Source: Cololabis saira
Lineage: Eukaryota > Chordata > Actinopteri > Beloniformes > Belonidae
NCBI RefSeq assembly: GCF_033807715.1
Contig: NC_084592.1
Span: forward strand, 248,001-312,000
Direction of reading: 5' to 3'
DNA length: 64,000 nt
The notes below the pieces were generated by a model. That model was given only the letters and a program-made list of their open reading frames with translations, was not told where the DNA came from and made no database searches. The translations under genes and the position numbers were made by a program. Below, piece by piece: positions 8,403-20,400 of the stretch; within the stretch, counting starts at the first letter, position 1; every line of letters begins with the position of its first letter.

Positions 8403-11400
8403 CTGCAGGACACAAAAAAAAAGAAAAAGAAAAATCAGAAACCACCTAGGACCCACCATCCAGTCCTGTCACCACTCTGAGGTTAAGGAACTTTTATCTA
8501 CCCAAAAAAACAGTCCAGGAACCATATCAGGACTACCTGGAACCAGCAGCTCAGCTCCCAGTTGAACCTGATTTCAAGGTCGCAACAAGGACAGGATCAC
8601 CTGATCCACAGGTAATGTCTGGAAACAGGAAGTAAGCTACAACATCAACATGAACCTGCACAGTCAATCATTAAATCATCTGATTTAAGTACAAAACTGG
8701 TTTCACGTCTACCAAAATCCTGATTCATAACAAAAAAAGACACCCCAGTAGCTTCTGCACGACTGAAATGTCACATGATGTTAGATTAAAACAAAAAGGT
8801 TAGAAACAAAAACATCAAAACAAAATTATTACATTATTCTATTATCAACGAAGAATGAAAACCTACAAATGATACCAAAGCCACGGCCATGAGATCAGTC
8901 GGACAAACTTTTTTTCTTTAAAGAAAACAAAACATAGAAGAGCAGGACTACAGGGACCGGTCTAGAGGAGCAGGAGAATGAACCAATATTCCTGAGCAAC
9001 TGACTGAATCTCAATATAATACTGGTCTTAATATGTTGCAGAACTATAGTCATGTACTTCATGCAACAGCTAAAAAAAAAACTATTCTGAATCTTAAGAA
9101 TGGGAATCGATTTTTGCCATTTGAATGGATCCCCAGGCCGAGTCAAGTTTTACCTAAGAGGGGAGTTCTGGGCGGGGCAGCTCCACACACCACCCCGGGA
9201 ACAGGAACCGCGCTAGATTCAGGTGTTAAACACTGGGGTAAAAAGGGCTAATGTTACATAAAAACTGTCCCCTAGACTGACACGCAAAATGAAATGTAGG
9301 GAAATGTATTTATATGGAACACAAAAAGGAAATTCATTTGGGATTTTTATCATCTACCAGTCCACTTGGCAGGTGAGTCAAAGGTGAATGTTTGAAGCTG
9401 GTGGTGCATTTTTCCACCAATAGGAAGAGGGAGTCAGGGTTTTTGTTTCGGTGCATCGTACTGCCCCTCTAGACCGGTCCCTGTAGTCTTGCTCTTCTAG
9501 ATTTGTTCTGTTTTTTTTGTGGCTCTAGTGGACCTTTATTCAAGTTGCAAACAGGAAGGGGGTAGAAAGAGAGAATGGGGATGACATGCAGCAAAGCTGC
9601 GCAGGCCGGGATTGGAACCTGCGACCGCTGCAGAACAGATCTGTTCTCATTCTTCTAGACATGCGTGTCTGACTGATCTCATGGGCGTGGCTTTGGATAT
9701 GTAGTTTGATTCTTTGCTGATAATAAAAAATAATTATAATAATAATAATGTCTTGGTGTTTTTGTTTGTAACCTGTTTTTTGTGTCATGTGACACATTTC
9801 AGTCTTGTACAGAAGCTCCACCAGCTAGGTACTGCAGGTCTGGATCCAGGTCCTAGTGGTCAGGGGAGGAACTGCAGGTCTGGATCCAGGTCCTAGTGGT
9901 CAGCAGAGGAACTGCAGGTCTGGATCCAGGTCATAGTGGTCAGCAGAGGAACTGCAGGTCTGGATCCAGGTCCTAGTGGTCAGCAGAGGAACTGCAGGTC
10001 TGGATCCAGGTCATAGTGGTCAGCAGAGGAACTGCAGGTCTGGATCCAGGTCCTAGTGGTCAGCGGGGGGAACTGCAGGTCTGGATCCAGGTCCTAGTGG
10101 TCAGCGGGGGGAACTGCAGGTCTGGATCCAGGTCCTAGTGGTCAGCGGGGGGAACTGCAGGTCTGGATCCAGGTCCTAGTGGTCAGGGGAAGAACTGCAG
10201 GTCTGGATCCAGGTCCTAGTGGTCAGGGGAAGAACTGCAGGTCTGGATCCAGGTCCTAGTGGTCAGGGGAGGAACTGCAGGTCTGGATCCAGGTCCTAGT
10301 GGTCAGGGGGGGAACTGCAGGTCTGGATCCAGGTCCTAGTGGTCAGCAGAGGAACTGCAGGTCTGGATCCAGGTCCTAGTGGTCAGCAGAAGAACTGCAG
10401 GTCTGGATCCAGGTCCTAGTGGTCAAGGGAGGAACTGCAGGTCTGGATCCAGGTCCTAGTGGTCAGGGGAGGAACTGCAGGTCTGGATGCCTGCTAATGC
10501 CTTTAAAAGCTGGACCTTCTCTTTGTAATACTGCACCATGGTTCTGTACTCTTTTGCCTTTACTCTTTTGTCCTATTGGTCAGCAGAAAAACTGCAGGTC
10601 TGGATCCAGGTCCTAGTGGTCAGGGGGGGAACTGCACAGCTGGATCCAGGTCCTAGTGGTCAGGGGGGGAACTGCACAGCTGGATCCAGGTCCTAGTGGT
10701 CAGGGGGGGAACTGCAGGTCTGGATCCAGGTCCTAGTGGTCAGGGGGGGAACTGCAGGTCTGGATCCAGGTCCTAGTGGTCAGGGGGGGAACTGCAGGTC
10801 TGGATCCAGGTCCTAGTGGTCAGGGGGGGAACTGCAGGTCTGGATCCAGGTCCTAGTGGTCAGCAGAGGAACTGCAGGTCTGGATCCAGGTCCTAGTGGT
10901 CAGCAGAAAAACTGCAGGTCTGGATCCAGGTCCTAGTGGTCAGGGGGGGAACTGCACAGCTGGATCCAGGTCCTAGTGGTCAGGGGGGGAACTGCAGGTC
11001 TGGATCCAGGTCCTAGTGGTCAGGGGGGGAACTGCAGGTCTGGATCCAGGTCCTAGTGGTCAGCAGAGGAACTGCAGGTCTGGATCCAGGTCCTAGTGGT
11101 CGGGGGGGGGGGGGAACTGCAGGTCTGGATCCAGGTCCTAGTGGTCAGGGGGGGGAACTGCAGGTCTGGATCCAGGTCATAGTGGTCAGCGGGGGGAACT
11201 GCAGGTCTGGATCCAGGTCCTAGTGGTCAGGGGGGGAACTGCAGGTCTGGATCCAGGTCCTAGTGGTCGGGGGGGGAACTGCAGGTCTGGATCCAGGTCC
11301 TAGTGGTCAGGGGGGGGACTGCAAGTCTGGATCCAGGTCCTAGTGGTCAGCGGGGGGAACTGCAGGTCTGGATCCAGGTCCTAGTGGTCAGCGGGGGAAG

Positions 11401-14400
11401 AACTGCAGGTCTGGATCCAGGTCCTAGTGGTCAGGGGGGGAACTGCAAGTCTGGATCCAGGTCCTAGTGGTCAGGGGGGGGACTGCAAGTCTGGATCCAG
11501 GTCCTAGTGGTCAGGGGGGGGACTGCAGGTCTGGATCCAGGTCCTAGTGGTCAGCGGGGGGGAACTGCAGGTCTGGATCCAGGTCCTAGTGGTCAGGGGA
11601 AGAACTGCAGGTCTGGATCCAGGTCATAGTGGTCAGGGGGGGAACTGCAAGTCTGGATCCAGGTCCTAGTGGTCAGGGGGGGGACTGCAAGTCTGGATCC
11701 AGGTCCTAGTGGTCAGGGGGGGGGAACTGCAGGTCTGGATCCAGGTCCTAGTGGTCAGCGGGGGGGAACTGCAGGTCTGGATCCAGGTCCTAGTGGTCAG
11801 CGGGAGGAACTACAGGTCTGGGTCCAGGTCCAGATTGATCCAGATTGTCGGCGCTTGGGTCCAGCCAACATCTTCAGCACTTCTTCGGATGGGCATGTGA
11901 CTCAAACACAGAGAGGGACCTCATCACAACAGGTGAGGTCTAGTCCAAATTTCCTTCGTACATCCGTTTAAAGATGCTGCTGAATTCGATGTCTCTAAAT
12001 CTGCCTTCCCTTCCACGAAAAACTTTTTTTTAATGAAAATCTATGAGTAAAGAATCTGACATCTTGACAAAGCTGAATCAAAGTGTCCCACAGATGTTTG
12101 TCTGTTTCTGAAACTGAACCTGTGATGGTCTTAGTTTCTGCACTTTTACCTACAGACCAGAAACCTGGAGTTAGATTGTAAAAAGCTAAACTCCACTGAA
12201 ACTCTGGATGCTGTTTAGTGTCTGAGCTTTCAAAGCTGTGAAACTATGGCGCAATATAAGGGACAAAATTAAGACTATTGTGTTAGCGGTGGTGTAAACA
12301 TCCTTGTTGCAGGAGGCTGTATCCAGTCTGTTGATCTGATCACTGATAGGCCTGCACTGGTAGCTGAGCCGTCGCCATGGCAACGGGGAAGGGACTGCTC
12401 ACGTTACTTGGACCAAGCTAACCAACAACTGGCTTGCTATATCAACTTGTATAACAAATTAAGAAAAATAACAAAAATTGCTTAATGGACAATGTTGCAA
12501 TAAAGAAAAAAAAAACGAGTTAAAAATGTTATTGCCCAAATTGAATTTTGGATAAACTTTCAAGATCTCAAAATTAAAAAGAAAATTATAATTCAACGAA
12601 GAAGCTCGTGTATATTAATTATAAATCTGGACATTATTATTAGTTTTAGTCTGTCAGCCTTTGTGGGCTTTGGCACAACAGCTGCCGTAGTCTTAATTTT
12701 GGCCCTTATTTCCCACCCTATGAAAGAACTGCAGTTGAAGCACAAACCCCAGATGGAACCATCATTGCAGACACTGACCCAGAAAACTAGAGGAATCAGA
12801 CTCCTGCTACAAATACACCTGAATATCTGTGGAAGGGGTTGGTTTTATCTAGAATAAACACTTACCGGCTGTCTTATTATTCTTCAGACCAAAGGTCACC
12901 TTCTTTGACTCTGACTGGGGAGTTTGATTCTTCTGCAGAACAGAAACAGATAAATCAGTCAGTTTGTGGTCAAATGTGAAACCAGTAGCCTCACCTCTGA
13001 GGTTCCTGCTCCACAACGTCTGTTCTGACACGAGTTCCTCTCAGTAACTAGCACGTTTATGTGAATAAATATGGAATTTAAAGGAGCATGAGGCAGGATT
13101 GAGGCAGGATTTATGGAAAAAAAAAAATCGTAAACGTTATCTAGTAATAATGTCAGATGAAGCGTTCCAAACTAAAAAGAATGAGCCCTCTAGTGTATCT
13201 CTCCGTTGCCTTGAACAGGCTGTGTGCTGCAAAATGTGCTGCAATGCTGGGGCAGAATTTCCCGCGCGGTCCTGCGGATGTGACGTCACATGACGCTGCA
13301 TCCACGTTCTCCCCGTTCTCCCGTGCCGGCTTCACTGTTGGCTGCGGTACCCCCAACGGCCGTCGTAGCGAAGGGTGGCGCTAGAGAGTCTCATTTCTTA
13401 AAAGGAGCCTCATGCTCCTTTAAAGGAGCTTGAGGCCGGATTGTGGCAGGATTTATGAAAAAAATCCGTATACATTTTAAGTTTTCTAGTAATAATGTCA
13501 GATGAAGCGTTCCAAACCCAAAAGAATGAGCCCTCTAGTGTATCTCTCCTTTGCCTTGAACAGGCTGTGTGCTGCAAAATGTGCTGCAATTCGGTCCCGA
13601 ATTTCCCGCGCTGGGCTGCGGATGTGACGTCACATGACGCTGCATGCACGTTCTCCCCGTTCTCCCGTGCCGGCTTCACTGTTGGCTGCAGTACCCCCAA
13701 CGGCCGTCGTGGTGAAGGGTGGCGCTAGAGAGTCTCATTTCTTAAAAGGAGCCTCAAGCTCCTTTAAATAGCCAAAAACAGGCTAGTGTTGGTAGCATGT
13801 AGCAGCTGATTAGTATGGTGACAGTTTTCCTTGGCCTTCTCATCTTTTTACGATGTCTAGGCGTAGCTGCTTGGTCTGGGTGGAAATGGTCATTCCAGAT
13901 TTATTTTTGTGTTAAAGCTGAGCTCGTATCATTGTATCAGGATTCATGGGACTAAACATGACCGGAATAATCTCTGCATCGTCTTCCTCCTGGATCTGGG
14001 TCACCTGAACAAACCCAAACTGAACCAAGAACAGTTCACGTTCATGGACCTGCAACCCCAGACAAAGACCTTCGGGGAGGAAGACTCGCACCGGTGTCAG
14101 ATGTTGGAAAAATCATGAAATGCAGAAAACACGGGTAACAACAAGGTCCATGAGGAACTAGTAAAACCATGAGGCACCTCAGGCCTGGGAACCCGGGTTC
14201 AGGTTTGGATCAGCCAGAAAAAGGAAACACTGAAACAAACTGAACCGTCTGGTGTGAACCCTGATATGAGTCCAGGGAACCAGGAATACATCACATCTAG
14301 ATCTTTGCTGAAATATAACTTAAAAAAAAACCTCTAAAAACTTAAAGTGGTTCTGTTGATGGGGTTGTAACCTGAACTGAATTGCAGAGGGTGACAAACA

Positions 14401-17400
14401 AGCAACACCATGCCTTAGAAAGACCGAAACATCCGTTTGAAGCTGCAGACGGTTCTCCAGTCTGATCCCCTCACCTTCTTCTTGAAGGACAGGGGGGTTG
14501 CTGCTCGTCCTCTGGTCTTACAGAAGAGCGGCGTCGGGACAGCAGCTTTATTCTGGAAGCTGAGGAAGCCAGATCCTGATTCTGCGGCAGTCTTTTTCTT
14601 CTTATGTGGCTTTTTAAGACTTGAAGCTGTGCACGGCTTGCAGTCACCCTGAAACTGAAAATTAGCAATATTTAAGCGGGGCTACAGGTTCAGTTCAACT
14701 GCTGAAAAGATAGTTTTTTCTACTTCATTTGTTACTGCTAGAAGACGCTCCGCCCTGACGGATGACCTGAATTCAAGAAATGGATGGATGGATGATGCAT
14801 GGATGAATGAAAGACAGAATGACAATGACTGATGGATGGACACATGGACAATTGACAGATGAATGGTGGAGAAGTTGAGTAGATGGATGATGGATGGATG
14901 GCTCAAACACCTGAAACCAGATGAGTTTGTTCATAAGGGGGATGGAAAAGAAGCGTCAGTTCATCCACTAATTCATCCCGACTCTATATTAAAGTTGTGG
15001 GAACTGATTTGACAGTTTGAGCGTCCCCCGAGTGCTATTGTCCAATCAGAAATCTGGGCCAACTTGATGTCATCCCTAAAGCCGAGGACACACCGACCCG
15101 ACGTCGCCCGCTGTCGGCCGACTGCTGTGTCGCCTCGCGTCGCCTGTGTCGGGCTCAAAAAGAAGCACTAGACACACCGCGAAGACGACACCCAACGGCC
15201 TGACTAGCACGTACGTTCTGCGCATGCGTGAGAGGTAATTCCCCTCCAGACCAGCAGGCAGCGGTATTCTGTATTCACTCAAAAACAAGGGAAAACCGGA
15301 AGCTCTGGGAAGCCGTAGATAAAACAAATAGGCTTCATATTCACACCACATTTCCACACCACTCTCGCTACCACACAGAATAAAGAATTGGCACTGGCGT
15401 TGTCAGCCCTCGGCCTTCAGCTGGTGGAAGAAGAAAAGGAGGCGGAGGCGTTTCTCTTCTCCTGCACTGATTTGCTACCTGAACAGCCAATCACAGAGTG
15501 AGCCGTTTGACCGACGGCCGACGCCGATTCCACATGTGGAATCGGCTGAAAAGCTGCCGAAGGGCTGCCGACCTGTGGCGACGTGCAGAACACACCAGGG
15601 AAACTATGCCGACAGACGCACTGACGCTCACCGACGGCCAACAGTCGTCTTTGGTGTGTTGGGGCCTTAACACGGTACCAGCATAAACAAGTCATTAATC
15701 AGGTCATTTCAGATGTGACACATGACCGACCAAACGTAACCTTTAACACGACCTTTGAATGTGGAAGGTTCTGACACATTGAACATCTCTACTGGCCCTT
15801 TTCCACCAGCACCTACTCGTCTCTACTCATCTCAACTCGGCCTGGTTTCTTTTCCACTACAATTCAGCACCTGGAGCAGAAGTAGGAGGTTGGAGAGAAG
15901 CTGCTGTGACGTATTTGATTGTGTATCTAAACGAAGAAGACAATACTAAAGATGTAGAACCTCGAGGAGATGATAGATGTGCTGCTGGGTCTGTGGCTTG
16001 TGTTCCATATCAAGTTAAAACATGAGAGAGAGAAGCTTCAAGCGGCGACGCTTTTTAATTCTTAGTTTGTCTCTGCTGAAAAGTCAGCTGGAGCCGTGAG
16101 CAGCTATGAAGTGACAGAGCTCCTGGTAGATCTGGTCGTTCCTTATCGCCGTCTAGATCCCTTTTTAATTCTCTCCTCAGCACCAGGTTTATGAACATCT
16201 GAACCTCAGAGTTGGATCAGAAACAGACTTCTGCTGCCATTGCCTGTTAAATAAAATGAACAAGAAGCCGCGAGTCGCTCTTTCGCTGATGTCACATCCT
16301 AACTCAGAAGTCTGACTCCAACCCCCCGACCAATCGGCAGAGCAGATACAGAGAGGTATCTACTCGGCACGTTAGACCCCTAGTGGGAACGAACCAAACC
16401 GAGTAGGTGCTGGTGGAAATGTGAAAAAGCTCGGCGGAGGGACGAAGCTGAAAAGTTTTTACTTGCAGGTAATATTATAAGTCACCTTTTAAGTAATTAA
16501 ATCAATTAATTAATGACGCATTTAAAGACCCCCCCACCCCCCTACAAACACCATTGAGGTCTTCACCGCCATCAAACTCGGGTTCTCACCTGACTCTTTG
16601 CGGTTCTCTCTTCAGGGTTTTCCGCCGGTGGTTCCTGGTGGTTCCGCGTAGTTTCCTCCAGCTCGTCTGCTTCAAACTCAAACTCAACTGGAATCTTCCT
16701 CCTCTTCTGCTTCACTGGTTTCCCACAATTCATAACTGCCGTCTCAGCTGAGGGAACCTCTGAATCTGTGAGGCCAGCTTGGCTCACCTGAGACTCACCT
16801 GAAACCTGGCTCAGTTCAGCCGTTAGCTTCTTGTTTTTCTTTTTGTTCTTTTTCCTTGGCATTGTTACAGTAATTTCATACTCTTTTTCTGTGGTCGTTG
16901 GTTTGTCCTGGTTTATCTTTGTCTCTAAGCTTTCATCTACAGCAGAGGCATCAGGTTCTTCCCTGTTTTTGTTAAAGTCTGAAACATCTCCTGGAGAAGC
17001 TTTCTCAGGGACTTGATCCTTCCCACCCTTGTTCTTCTTGGTTCTGTTTCCCACTGGCAGCGCAGGAGAGAGCTGTGAAGCTCCAGGTGGGAGCTCAGGT
17101 ACCTCACCTGAACCAGCCACATTGTTCTGCTGTCCATCCATCAGCAGACTGCTCCTTCTCCTCTTCTTCTTCTTCTTCTTGGGTGTGGCTGCAGCATCCG
17201 GCTCATTCAGGATCCCAGGTGTTGGGTTTTCAACTGAATCTGGAAGGCCTTCTGTTTGGACCATTGCTGGTGAGTCGCCGCCCTCAGACAGTGATGCATC
17301 AGTCAGTTTGATCTTCTGGCGCCTCCTCTTCCTCTTCACAGATTTTGCAGCATTGCCGTCCTCAGACGATGCTGCCAAGGTTTCCTCAGCACTTACAGGT

Positions 17401-20400
17401 GAGATATCTGACTCAGCCTCAGGTATCATCCTCCTCCTCCTCTTCACGTCTACAACACCTCCTTGAGGTGATGTCTGCTGCTTTTCCATCTCTTGGTCCT
17501 CAGGCTTGGAGTCAGAATCAAGCTTGTGGTTTTGCTCATTTTTCCTTCCCTGCGACTGGTTCTGATGAGGAACACTAACCGGGTTTCTTGTCTCGTCTTT
17601 GTTGTCGAGAGCCCCCTTCTTTCCTGAAGAAACAGAGACAGATCTCTTACCTTTCATGTCTTCAACAGTCACTTAAAGTCCCAAATCAATAGAAAACCCC
17701 TGAAACCAGTTTCAGAAACTCACAAACCAGAGTTTCAGGGTTTTTTACTCAAGTCCAGTTTACACCGCGGACAGACTTCAAGTCATCTCACATCTTTAGG
17801 GGCCGTCGTCTGGGTCGCAGACAAAGAACAGCCTATTTATTTCTTATTTGTTTGAAACTAGAAGCCACATTAGTCTTTCGTTTATGATATCAGTGATTCA
17901 GGATGTTTTGCTTTCAAACAGGAGTTCCTTCTTTCAAACACAGCAGATTTACATCAGTCTGTCCTACTGCTGAACAAGCTCGCTAACACCTAGTAAAACA
18001 TGGATCCAGGTCAATATTCTCCAGAGTTCGTGTATGAAAGGACGTGGGAGCTGTACTTGTCTAGAATGAATAATGTACATCACAGGCATCTGTATTTGTA
18101 TCCTATTGGAATTCATTGGATTAATGGACAATATAATTGGACCGTCTTTAATTTGTGTTTTTGTGCCAAGAACTCTCAGATGACTTTTGTTGTGACGTGA
18201 CACGGAAGTGGACAAACTGCACACCTGTGTTAGCTTTACTTCTCTTTGTTGTTGCTTCGTCATCCTCTGTGTGACCATGTGACCTCTTCATCCTCTTCCT
18301 GCTGCCAAACTCATCATCATCCTCATCTGTGGAGACCTCCTCAGGATATTCATCCTCAGGAAAAACGCCTGATTGGAGGAAATCAATGGAGACCCAGAAT
18401 GAGGCGACGATCAATAAAAGTGAATTTCTGGATTCATAGATGCATGGTTTCTATTTTTTAAAACAGATGTGCTCTTTTACCTTCACTGAGGTCACGCAGC
18501 CTGAGATTCAACAAAACAAAAACAGGTGAACGTGTTAGTTTAAAAGCAGATACATCTCAGTAAATGTTGTTCAGATTTTGCTATAAACATTACTCTGGAG
18601 AAGTAGAATAACACAGGACACCTGAACAATAAAAGATGTTGGCACTGAATCATAAAACATCACCTTCCACCTGCAGATTCTGGAGTATTTATATTAGACA
18701 TAAAGTCAGACCCTCATTTCAATTATATCAAAAAATTAATTTATTAGAGGATAATTAGCGTATTCGGTCAATGTCAACAAGTTCATGACCACAAACAGGC
18801 ACATGTTTTAGTTTCAACTCACACTTTGATGATTCTGTAGAGTCTTTGTCGGTTCCGGCCCATTGTACCACTCCGACTGGCCAGTTGGAAGAGTCTCTCT
18901 GCCACAGCACCGTACTCAAACTGAAACACAGGAACCTTCTTCAGACACTGAACTGATGGCAGAGCACATGCACCAGGTAAATTCACTTCTGGTAGTGGAC
19001 ATTTCTCCAGATGCTTTCTCTGAGGCTTTGTTAAACCCACATGGACATTTAGCTCACGACAAATCTTTTTTTGTTACATCCAGTCACTTTTCACACCAGT
19101 TGTTTCTTCCAGCGGCGGTTATACATCTGATTTAATGAGCAGGTGCTTCCTACTTTTAGACACAGACCTGAATATCAATGATACAGATGGAAGTGGAGAG
19201 GAACAAGTCTTCACCTGGAGAACTGGTCCAATGTCATGAAGTTCTGCATCAGATCCCTCAGACTCATCATCATCAGTCTCCTTTTCAGCTTTGTTTGATT
19301 TAATACCTGCAAGAAAGAAACAAGACCTTGATTAAACCTTGATTAGTGGATTCTGGCAAAATTTTATTTCCAAATCAATTACATTTTTTATTATATTACC
19401 CCTATTTTTTATTTCATTTTATTCTTGTATTTTGTACCCATCTTATTGTATTTATTTTATCTTCATAATATATGCCTTTTATTCAGTTGTTTTTTTTAAA
19501 CTGTACAGCACACTGGTCAACCTCCGTTGTTTTAAACTGTGCTCTATAAATAAAGATTGAGTTGAGTTCCCGGCTATACAGTAAAACCTAGTTTCTGCTT
19601 CAACATGAATCCAACAGCACATCTACACTGAAGTTACCGTGTACCCTGACATGCACCTCTCACCTACACGTTGTCTTGACAAGGAAATATTCAAGAACTA
19701 ACCAAAGAAGTTCACCACTAGTGGCTACTGCGCTGCAGAAAGGAACCCACAGAAATTACAGAAAAGTATAAACACAAACATTATATTTTATACGTAAGCT
19801 TTGTACATAGTTGCGACAAAAGCATAAACCAGGCTCCTGAATATCAGCGCAACTGAGAGAGTGATTGATCACATGGGGTTGGTCACATCTTTTACCACTA
19901 GCTTGAACGTATTAACGTGTTTAAAAATGTTCCGATTTAGTTAGTCACTCCTGACCTGATTGAGAACCTCTCCTTTTCCCTGCCTCTCTTCTCCATTACC
20001 ATTTTTATTTATTATAAATATCTCATAGCTATCATTTTTGTCCATCGTTCCTGTAGTTTCTTGTGCCGGCCCCCCTTTTTTCTCTTTTGTGCATGTTTGC
20101 AGGCTGGAGACTCGGGAGCTGCGTTCTGGCCTGTGTCCCCCCCCCCCCCATCCCCGGTCATCCCGTTGCTGCTTCCACCTGCCTACGTGGATGTCTGCTG
20201 TTGCTGCTTCCGCCTGCCTGCATTGAATTGAGAACCATGGTTTCATAACTGGAGGTTCATTCTCATTCCTGCCACACAACACCAGCAGAACTGGCTGCAG
20301 CGTAGCTCCACAGCAGCCTAGCCTAGCTCCACAGCAGCATAGCTCCACAGCAGCATAGCTCCACAGCAGCATAGCTCCACAGCAGCATAGCTCCACAGCA

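Noticed and set aside
9829..11830. Possible CRISPR array
   Set aside because: Units follow each other directly with only short G-rich linker variants; there are no unique spacers, no cas genes, and the sequence is vertebrate.
16572..17672. Single-exon gene with start ATG at 17672
   Set aside because: The first 49 nt of that frame are intron; the tttcttcag acceptor at 17624 and the phase of the preceding exon show that it is internal exon 13 of rrp1b.
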